A stretch of DNA of 10,559 nt from Bacillota bacterium (lineage in GTDB: Bacteria; Bacillota; Bacilli; Bacillales; Bacillaceae_J), in NCBI GenBank assembly GCA_023457235.1, contig JAEWMK010000308.1, positions 1-10,559 of the forward strand, given 5' to 3'. The notes under the pieces are model-generated. The model saw only the letters and a program-made list of their open reading frames with translations, had not been told where the DNA came from and made no database searches. The stretch's first letter is position 1; every line of letters starts with the position of its first letter. The position numbers and the translations under genes were made by a program. This document shows positions 5,301 through 10,559 of the stretch, piece by piece.

Positions 5301-7043
5301 ATGTTTGATAAGCTAAAACCAAGAGTCAATATTGATAAATTCCTTCAATATGGAACGGATATTGAAGTTAAAGGACGATTTAAAGATACGTTAGCCTATA
5401 ATCATTTCACAACCGAGGATCAAGCAAGGCTAAAGGAAATAGTATCATTATTAGAATCAAGCACTAATGAAATGGTCAGAATATTCGAAACGTATTTAAA
5501 AGAGTTAAAAGCTGAAAGAATTGAAAGTATTTCAACTGCGTCCATTGAACGCTATATTAACATTTTTTTCTATGAGGAACGGCACGAAGAATACGTTGAT
5601 AAGATTATTTCCTTTTTTGAGGAACTTCGAACTCATCATTATAACATCGGCAAGCTTGTCGTTGCCTTCAATCAGTTTAATTTTTATTTAATTACCAACC
5701 TATTGTCTAAGAAGGGGCAAAATCCTCATAAATGCCTACAGTTATTAGAAGTACTTCAACGAGCCATTAACATAGATCAGCAAATATTGATTGAAGTTTT
5801 CACTGAAAAAGTAGTGGAGCAAGTTTCTGATGGCATTGCCCAGTTAATGGATAAAAATGCAGAAATTATGTTCATTAAAGGTTTAATTCAGAGCTTAGAA
5901 GAACAAAATCACGAGATACAGAATGCATCAGCCGCAACTGAAGAAATATCTGCTTCAATTGCCGATGTTGCAAGATCTGCAACACATGTTTCTGAAAAAA
6001 CAGCCCTTGCAGTTAATAAGGCTGAAAATGGAAGTCATGTCATAAGTAATGCCCTAGACGAAATCGTCCATACCCGTGATACATTTGATAACATTGTAAA
6101 AAATTTCTCACAATTAAAAGCATATGTCTCTACTATTGAAGACATTGTTGGTTTAATTAACGGGATTGCCGACCAAACAAATTTGCTAGCCCTAAATGCT
6201 TCGATAGAAGCTGCACGAGCCGGTGAACATGGAAAAGGCTTTGCTGTCGTTGCTAATGAAGTCAGGAAGTTAGCTGAAAATACAGTTTCTTCCGTGAAGC
6301 AAGTAAATCTTAATGTTCAAAATTTGCGTGCCTTCTCAACTGAAGTATCAGACTCTATAAATTCTACTTCCGTTGATATTGAAAAAGCTACTACGGAAGC
6401 TCAGGAAGCCTTACCTTTATTGACAGAGATTGTTGATATCGTTGAAGAAATTAATGAAAATACGAACAGCATAGCGGCAGTATGCGAGGAACAGGCAGCT
6501 GCTACTGATGAAATTTCAAATCGTATGGCCTCTATTTCCAACTTGTCTGAAGATGTACGAGAATTAGGAAGAAATACGGGATCTGCTGTTTACACATTAA
6601 GTCAGACAATCGATTCATTCAGACAAAATATGATTAATAATAATAATATCCTTTTATCTACAAAGGCATTACTAAGCCTATCAAAAACAGATCATATATT
6701 ATGGAAGTGGCGTATCTATAATATGTTCTTGGGGCTGGAAACAATCGATCCGAATGAAGTAACATCCCACAATCATTGTCGGTTAGGCAAATGGTATTTC
6801 CATGAAAATACAAAAGAGCGTTGCGGACGCTTCTCCAGCTATCAAAAGTTAAATGAACCACACCGCCGTGTCCATGAGTTTGCTAGGAAAGCAGCCGAAG
6901 CATATTTAGCTAAAGATGTGGTACAAGCAGAAGAACACTTATCCAATCTAGAAGAAGCCTCCAAAGAAGTCCTACAACGTATTAATGAGATTTTGAACGA
7001 TTTAGAGTATGAAAAACAACTGATGCAAAGTAAATTAAAATAA
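5301..7043 (+). CDS. Soluble chemoreceptor: protoglobin-like sensor, MCP signalling domain and C-terminal CZB zinc domain
   Basis: This 580-residue protein has no membrane segment or signal peptide, so it should signal from the cytoplasm to CheW/CheA. Residues about 20-180 resemble the globin domain of HemAT: LAYNHFTTEDQARL, HYNIG with H113 where HemAT has its proximal haem histidine, and INIDQQILIEVF at 156-167. Residues about 200-440 form the MCP coiled coil; the hairpin tip at 288-326 carries DQTNLLALNASIEAARAGEH and the GKGFAVVANEVRKLAE run. Residues about 462-560 are a CZB domain with likely zinc ligands H465 (TDHILWKW), C493 (HCRLGKWYF), H521 and H525 (EPHRRVHEF), spaced as in DgcZ and TlpD. 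HemAT of B. subtilis is 432 residues and lacks this tail. Relative to HemAT, the distal Tyr70 position appears to be E63, and Trp132/Tyr133 align with A122/F123, so haem or oxygen binding may be altered or lost. It is transcribed alone. Confidence 0.88.
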   Translation: MFDKLKPRVNIDKFLQYGTDIEVKGRFKDTLAYNHFTTEDQARLKEIVSLLESSTNEMVRIFETYLKELKAERIESISTASIERYINIFFYEERHEEYVDKIISFFEELRTHHYNIGKLVVAFNQFNFYLITNLLSKKGQNPHKCLQLLEVLQRAINIDQQILIEVFTEKVVEQVSDGIAQLMDKNAEIMFIKGLIQSLEEQNHEIQNASAATEEISASIADVARSATHVSEKTALAVNKAENGSHVISNALDEIVHTRDTFDNIVKNFSQLKAYVSTIEDIVGLINGIADQTNLLALNASIEAARAGEHGKGFAVVANEVRKLAENTVSSVKQVNLNVQNLRAFSTEVSDSINSTSVDIEKATTEAQEALPLLTEIVDIVEEINENTNSIAAVCEEQAAATDEISNRMASISNLSEDVRELGRNTGSAVYTLSQTIDSFRQNMINNNNILLSTKALLSLSKTDHILWKWRIYNMFLGLETIDPNEVTSHNHCRLGKWYFHENTKERCGRFSSYQKLNEPHRRVHEFARKAAEAYLAKDVVQAEEHLSNLEEASKEVLQRINEILNDLEYEKQLMQSKLK

Positions 7044-7083
7044 GTACGTGATAATATACAATCTAAATTACTTTATTGTGGTC

Positions 7084-7134
7084 AAATAGCAGATTGAGAA
7101 CAAAACCTCAATCTGCTATTTTGTTGGTTTTTTT
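7084..7134 (+). terminator. Strong rho-independent terminator after the chemoreceptor gene
   Basis: AAATAGCAGATTGAG (7084-7098) and its exact complement at 7107-7121 form a 15-pair stem with an 8-base loop. TTGTTGG and a run of seven Ts (7128-7134) follow. The T run overlaps the stop codon (7133-7135) of the convergent yeiH-type gene. Read leftwards, the T tract after the hairpin is poor, so it serves mainly the plus strand. Confidence 0.85.
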
Positions 7135-8101
7135 ACAACAAAACTAAAGTCAACAGTGAAAGAGCTACAGATGTAATCAACATCGCTACAAAAGGTCGCA
7201 TTGCTTTTGTTTTGACATCTGCAAGACTAATATTTAATCCAAGCCCTACCATTGCCGTTGTTAATATAAAAGTTGTGGCAGTAGCAATTCCGCCCATCAC
7301 CGCATCTGTCACTGGTATATATGTACCAAGAACATAGCTTCCAAAAAAGCTCATTGCAATAAATCCAAAGAGAAACCATGGAATATCCACTTTCCCATTC
7401 GCTTCCGAATTATTTTTCCGTTTCATCCAATAAACAAGAATAAAGCATAACGGAATGAGTAAGAACACCCTTCCCAGTTTAGCTAGTAAACCAATCGCCA
7501 AAGCTTCTTGTCCACCAGGTGCTGCAGCTAAAGCAACATGGGCAAGTTCATGAAGACTAATACCAGACCAAATGCCGTATTTTTCGGGCGTCACATCTAA
7601 AACAGGCAAAAACAATGTATAGCAAATCGAAAAAATAGTTCCGACTAAGGCGATGATCCCAACGGTAGTTGCCGTATCCTCATCCTTCGCTTTAATAATC
7701 GGTGCAACTGCCGCAATCGCAGCTGCCCCACATACTCCCGTTCCTACTCCTAATAAAAGAGATATCGAAGTGTCCGCCTTCAACCATTTAGCCAGTAAAA
7801 GCGTTACAGTAATTGCAAAAATAATCGTTCCCGCATCCCATGCAAGCAATCCTAGCCCTTCATGAAAAATAACATCCATATTTAATTTCAATCCGTATAA
7901 AATAATCGCAAAACGCAATAATTTCTTGGAAGCAAATTGAATTCCAGCCCTCAACGCCTCTGGATATCCCCATATTTGCCGAAACACAACTGCTAAAATA
8001 ATCGCACAAGCCATAGGTCCAATCAGCTTAAATCCCGGAATTAAAGCCAAAGCATACCCTAATAAGGCAATTAAAAAAGTAAAGCCAATACCTTTATACA
8101 T
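7133..8101 (-). CDS. yeiH: YeiH/UPF0324-family membrane protein, putative sulfate/sulfite exporter
   Basis: The 322-residue protein is strongly hydrophobic, with about ten membrane segments, and belongs to the YeiH (Cons_hypoth698/PSE) family. The family signature GVGTGVCGAAAIAAVAP lies near residues 117-133. A second conserved segment, SGISLHELAHVALAAAPGG, is near 179-197, and AMVGLGLNISLADVKTKAMRP near the C-terminus is also typical. The family is annotated as a putative sulfate or sulfite exporter, on weak experimental ground. The start at 8101 has AGGAG 7 bases upstream. It is divergent from a CysL-type LysR gene, as yeiH is linked with LysR-type yeiE in enterobacteria, which supports a role with sulfur oxyanions. 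Expression is probably controlled by that regulator through the palindromes at 8156-8210. Confidence 0.85.
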   Translation of the reverse strand: MYKGIGFTFLIALLGYALALIPGFKLIGPMACAIILAVVFRQIWGYPEALRAGIQFASKKLLRFAIILYGLKLNMDVIFHEGLGLLAWDAGTIIFAITVTLLLAKWLKADTSISLLLGVGTGVCGAAAIAAVAPIIKAKDEDTATTVGIIALVGTIFSICYTLFLPVLDVTPEKYGIWSGISLHELAHVALAAAPGGQEALAIGLLAKLGRVFLLIPLCFILVYWMKRKNNSEANGKVDIPWFLFGFIAMSFFGSYVLGTYIPVTDAVMGGIATATTFILTTAMVGLGLNISLADVKTKAMRPFVAMLITSVALSLLTLVLL

Positions 8102-8155
8102 TTTACCACTCCTAACCTAAAACCTTTGAAACTTTGTTATTTCATATTAATATAG

Positions 8156-8170
8156 TTCTTAACATAAGAA
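8156..8170. promoter_or_regulatory. Putative LysR operator 1 (palindrome)
   Basis: TTCTTAACATAAGAA has perfect 6-base arms around ACA and contains T-N11-A (T8157 to A8169). It overlaps the -35 of the lysR promoter and lies 55 bases upstream of the yeiH-type ATG. This is the expected place for a LysR protein that represses its own gene and activates the divergent one. Confidence 0.5.
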
Positions 8171-8187
8171 AAATAAATCTTTATAAT
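8159..8187 (+). promoter_or_regulatory. SigA-type promoter of the lysR gene
   Basis: TTAACA (8159-8164) and TATAAT (8182-8187) are 17 bases apart, close to consensus. Transcription would start near 8194, about 40 bases before the ATG. The -35 lies inside operator 1 and the start lies next to operator 2, so a bound regulator would block it. A second TATAAT at 8208-8213 has no usable -35. Confidence 0.6.
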
Positions 8188-8194
8188 ATTTACA

Positions 8195-8210
8195 ATAAGT
8201 CTTTACTTAT
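8195..8210. promoter_or_regulatory. Putative LysR operator 2 (palindrome)
   Basis: ATAAGT (8195-8200) and ACTTAT (8205-8210) are perfect inverted arms around CTTT. The centre lies about 39 bases, nearly four helical turns, from the centre of operator 1. Both sites share the TAAG/CTTA core, so a tetramer could hold both on one face of the DNA. Confidence 0.35.
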
Positions 8211-8234
8211 AATTAATCGAAAGGTTGATTGAAA

Positions 8235-9131
8235 ATGGATCAACAATTACTTGTATTTTTGAAAGTAGCTGAAGTGCAAAATTTTTCCCGTGCTGCCATC
8301 GAGCTACATATGACCCAACCAGCAGTAAGCCAGCATATTCAAGCATTAGAACAAAGAATGGGAACAAAACTATTAGAAAGAACGAATAAATTTGTGCGCT
8401 TAAATAAAGCTGGTGAAATTGTTTATCACCATAGCAAAGAAATTTTCCATACCTACCAAAAAATGAATGGGTTAGTGAATGAGTTAGTTTTCATAGGTAA
8501 AGGAGAAGTATCAATTGGGGCCAGTTATACTTTTGGTGAATACATTTTACCCCATATAATCGCACAGCTTCGTAACGAGTACCCCTTAATCATTCCAAAA
8601 ATAACGATTGCCAATACACATAACATTGCAGAAATGGTTGCTCATCAGCAATTAGATATTGGAATCGTGGAGGGGCATTTTAAACAAGAAACGTTAAAGA
8701 ATGAACCCCTTGCGAATGACAATATGTTTATTATTATTTCTGCCAATCATCGCTTGTCAAAAATGACACACATTCATTTAAGTGAATTATTAGAGGAGAC
8801 GTGGATTTTACGAGAAGTAGGTTCAGGTACTAGAGAAGCAACAGAGAAGATGTTTAACTGCTACGATTTTACTCCGAAGGAAATTATGGAGTTCGGGAGC
8901 ACTCAAATTATTAAGGAATCGGTTGAAGCTGGTGTAGGTATTTCGTTACTATCCCATTGGGCTGTAAAAAAAGAAGTCAAATTAGGGAGTTTACGATTAT
9001 TAAAAGTAGATGGAAAACCGGTCATTCGCAAATTTTCGATTATACGAAAAAATACTGAATTTCATACGAAGGCTTCAGAGTTATTTCTTGAGACATTACG
9101 GAGGAGCAAAGCACTAAAGTTTCCGGATTAG
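8235..9131 (+). CDS. LysR-family regulator, CysL-like, of the divergent yeiH-type gene
   Basis: The 298-residue product has normal LysR length. The helix-turn-helix is at about 17-36 (FSRAAIELHMTQPAVSQHIQ), followed by the wing LLERTNKFVRLNKAG. The effector domain from about residue 90 includes GEVSIGASYTFGEYILP, HQQLDIGIVEG and TWILREVGSGTREATEKMF, a run typical of the CysL/YeiE group. CysL controls sulfite reductase genes in B. subtilis, and YeiE has been linked to sulfite sensing. A sulfur-related ligand is therefore likely but not shown. An in-frame TTG at 8229 would add two residues; I chose the ATG at 8235 because AAAGG (8220-8224) is then at a more normal distance. The gene diverges from the yeiH-type gene with 133 bases between, containing its promoter and two palindromes. 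A hairpin with a T-rich tail follows its stop. Confidence 0.88.
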   Translation: MDQQLLVFLKVAEVQNFSRAAIELHMTQPAVSQHIQALEQRMGTKLLERTNKFVRLNKAGEIVYHHSKEIFHTYQKMNGLVNELVFIGKGEVSIGASYTFGEYILPHIIAQLRNEYPLIIPKITIANTHNIAEMVAHQQLDIGIVEGHFKQETLKNEPLANDNMFIIISANHRLSKMTHIHLSELLEETWILREVGSGTREATEKMFNCYDFTPKEIMEFGSTQIIKESVEAGVGISLLSHWAVKKEVKLGSLRLLKVDGKPVIRKFSIIRKNTEFHTKASELFLETLRRSKALKFPD

Positions 9132-9166
9132 GATTCTAACAGGCTCCCCTGTAGCAAAAATAGATA

Positions 9167-9203
9167 GGGCATGAATCAAGTTATTCATACCCCTTTAATT
9201 TTG
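9167..9203 (+). terminator. Probable terminator between the convergent lysR and aldo/keto reductase genes
   Basis: GGG-C-ATGAAT (9167-9176) pairs with ATTCAT-A-CCC (9183-9192), with one C/A mismatch and a 6-base loop. TTTAATTTT follows. It lies 36 bases after the lysR stop. The reverse-strand copy has only an interrupted T-rich tail but may also help stop the aldo/keto reductase transcript. Confidence 0.55.
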
Positions 9204-9212
9204 GTTGTATTG

Positions 9213-10136
9213 CTAAACACGATGCTGTTCGTAAATACAAGACTTTGTAATTTCTTGCAATTTATCATATTGCTCTTTTGTGATTTGATTATTTGTTGTT
9301 TCCTGCACATTCTCTCTGATCTGCTCAACACTACTTGCACCTGGAATGATCGATGCGACAGTCTCATCAAATAATGGGTAACGTAAAGCAACACTATTAA
9401 TTGTTTGAGGTGAAATCAATAGGTCTTGCATTTTCCGATTAACTCCAGCAATTTCTTCATAAGAATAATCAAGATATCCTTTTTCAATAACTTGTGCTGT
9501 TGACTTGTCCTTCATTTTTTCGGTTAATAACCCTTTAGCTAAAGGACCACGGGCAATGACACTAATTTGATTTTCTTTAAGGAGTGGAAAAAGTTCTTCA
9601 GGTCGGCGGTCGAGTAAGCTATACTGCATCATGACACTGACAATATTGGATTTTTTTACAAATTCATTTATGACATTTGGTCGAATGGATGAGATTCCAT
9701 AGTAGCGGATCAAACCTTCCTTTTTTAAATCCTCGAAAGCCCCTATCGTTTCATCAATTGGGTCGTCAATTGTGCCTCCATGTAGTTGATACAAATCGAT
9801 ATAATCCGTCCGAAGCCGGCGCAAGCTTTCTTTAACCTCAGCTTTTATGTAATTAGCCGATGGGTCCCAAATCCAACTATCCTTATTCTCGTTCCAGCGA
9901 TTACCAACCTTTGTAGCAACAATGACCTCGTCCCTGCGACCATTAATTGCTTTTCCAACAATTTCTTCGTTAATACCGAAATCATAAAGATCCGCCGTAT
10001 CTAAAAAATTTACACCTGTATGTAATGCTTCATGAATAATTCGAACGCCTTTTTCAACATCCATACCAAGAGACATGCAGCCAATGCCTATTTCGCTTAT
10101 ATATAGGTCTGAAGTTCCTAATTGATTTTTCTTCAT
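9213..10136 (-). CDS. yqkF: Aldo/keto reductase, YqkF-like
   Basis: The 307-residue product is a complete (alpha/beta)8-barrel NADPH-dependent oxidoreductase that would reduce carbonyl compounds. The catalytic tetrad is present: D46 and Y51 in FLDTADLY, K76 in VIVATK, and H119 in DYIDLYQLH. The opening KNQLGTSDLYISEIGIGCMS and the segments GISSIRPNVINEFVKKSNIV, QYSLLDRRPEE and ARGPLAKGLLTEK closely match what I recall of B. subtilis YqkF, a close relative in length too. The C-terminal nucleotide-binding part has IIPGASSVEQIREN near 267-280. The natural substrate is not known. The ATG at 10136 has an excellent AGGAGGT 8 bases upstream. The gene is alone between a convergent lysR gene and a divergent VOC-family gene, which suggests a small detoxification-type neighbourhood, though nothing ties them functionally. 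Confidence 0.88.
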   Translation of the reverse strand: MKKNQLGTSDLYISEIGIGCMSLGMDVEKGVRIIHEALHTGVNFLDTADLYDFGINEEIVGKAINGRRDEVIVATKVGNRWNENKDSWIWDPSANYIKAEVKESLRRLRTDYIDLYQLHGGTIDDPIDETIGAFEDLKKEGLIRYYGISSIRPNVINEFVKKSNIVSVMMQYSLLDRRPEELFPLLKENQISVIARGPLAKGLLTEKMKDKSTAQVIEKGYLDYSYEEIAGVNRKMQDLLISPQTINSVALRYPLFDETVASIIPGASSVEQIRENVQETTNNQITKEQYDKLQEITKSCIYEQHRV

Positions 10137-10270
10137 TTTATCGGACCTCCTGCTTCTATTAGATTAATAAGATTAGCAATTGGAAATTTGTTACATCACT
10201 ATTTAAACCTAAGTCTAACAAAATGTCTTATTTTTTTACTTTTGGTTAAAATAGAAATGGAAATACATAT

Positions 10271-10282
10271 ACAAATATTTGT
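10271..10282. repeat. 12-base perfect palindrome before the VOC-family gene
   Basis: ACAAATATTTGT is its own complement and ends 2 bases before the AGGAG ribosome binding site (10285-10289). It could be an operator, but AT-rich palindromes of this size also arise by chance. A TAAAAT at 10247-10252 may be the -10 of the gene; I see no convincing -35. The rest of the 160-base divergent gap shows nothing else clear. Confidence 0.25.
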
Positions 10283-10296
10283 TTAGGAGTGAAATA

Positions 10297-10559
10297 ATGC
10301 CATTAAATGTTTATATGATTTTTAACGGAGATTGTCGTGAGGCAGTAGAGTTTTACGGACAAGTTTTTGGTTCTGAAGCAAACATCATGTCGTTCGGAGA
10401 TGCACCCCCTAATCCAGAATTTCCTTTGCCTGAGGAAGCAAAAAACCTTGTCATGCATGCCGGGCTTATGATTGCCGGGTCAAACGTTATGTTCTCTGAT
10501 AATTTCCCAGGTACTCCTTTTGTTAAAGGGAACAACATCATGCTTACAGTAGTTAGTAC
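10297..10559 (+). CDS. VOC-family (PhnB/YjdN-like glyoxalase-fold) protein, N-terminal part (cut by window edge)
   Basis: The first 87 codons are visible and the frame runs off the window. The start MPLNVYMIFNGDCREAVEFY followed by GQVFGSEANIMSFGDAP is typical of the PhnB/YjdN subgroup of the vicinal oxygen chelate superfamily, in which two paired beta-alpha-beta-beta-beta modules form a metal or ligand pocket. The later segment VMHAGLMIAGSNVMFSDNFPG also fits, where the family has a conserved H and the MxxD pattern. Many members have no known reaction; the older label '3-demethylubiquinone methyltransferase-like' is misleading. The ATG at 10297 has AGGAG 7 bases upstream. It is divergent from the aldo/keto reductase gene. 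Function is unassigned and the C-terminal half is not visible. Confidence 0.85.
   Translation, partial: MPLNVYMIFNGDCREAVEFYGQVFGSEANIMSFGDAPPNPEFPLPEEAKNLVMHAGLMIAGSNVMFSDNFPGTPFVKGNNIMLTVVS

Noticed and set aside
8229..8234. TTG at 8229 as start of the CysL-like regulator
   Set aside because: It lies only 4 bases after AAAGG and adds just two residues; the ATG at 8235 fits spacing and family start better, though TTG is not excluded.
9185..9394. 69-codon open frame overlapping the 3' end of the aldo/keto reductase gene
   Set aside because: It lies on the same strand in another frame, overlaps a well-supported gene and a terminator hairpin, and shows no recognisable motif.

Overview
The window looks like chromosomal DNA from a low-GC Gram-positive of the Bacillaceae. 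It is AT-rich, has strong AGGAGG/GAGGGG-type ribosome binding sites, short operons ended by hairpin-plus-T-run terminators, and its proteins resemble Bacillus families (a HemAT-type soluble chemoreceptor, a YqkF-type aldo/keto reductase, a CysL-type LysR regulator). I see no transposase, integrase, tRNA, rRNA or CRISPR array.

Layout. (1) 1-355, minus: the N-terminal part of a LysR regulator, cut by the window edge. It is divergent from a Tam-like SAM methyltransferase (472-1248, plus), with a LysR-type palindrome between them. (2) 1257-1370: a decayed 3' tail of a second chemoreceptor gene, lying between the methyltransferase stop and its terminator. (3) 4975 down to 1426, minus: a compact four-gene transcription unit. 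In order it encodes an RlmA/TlrB-family 23S rRNA guanine-N1-methyltransferase, an MFS drug-efflux-type transporter, a GNAT acetyltransferase and a YdjM-type membrane protein. The 325-base region upstream has an intrinsic terminator just before the first gene, inside a 21-codon open frame that abuts the methyltransferase start. This resembles an attenuated antibiotic-resistance leader. (4) 5301-7043, plus: a soluble chemoreceptor with a protoglobin-like N-terminus, an MCP signalling hairpin and a C-terminal CZB zinc domain, behind a good SigA promoter and before a 15-bp terminator. (5) 7133-9131: a YeiH-type membrane protein (minus) and a CysL-type LysR regulator (plus), divergent, with two palindromes and a near-consensus promoter between them. 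(6) 9213-10136, minus: a YqkF-like aldo/keto reductase. (7) 10297-end, plus: a VOC-family protein cut by the window edge.

How the genes may work together. The rRNA methyltransferase, efflux pump and acetyltransferase could form an inducible self-protection set against ribosome-targeting drugs; this is inference from gene families and the leader. The YeiH/LysR pair follows a known arrangement linked to sulfur oxyanions. The chemoreceptor appears to combine a globin-fold sensor with a zinc-sensing tail, but several haem-pocket residues known from HemAT are replaced. The most notable signals are the attenuator-like leader, the globin-MCP-CZB architecture with its altered pocket, and the orphan CZB tail 4 kb away.
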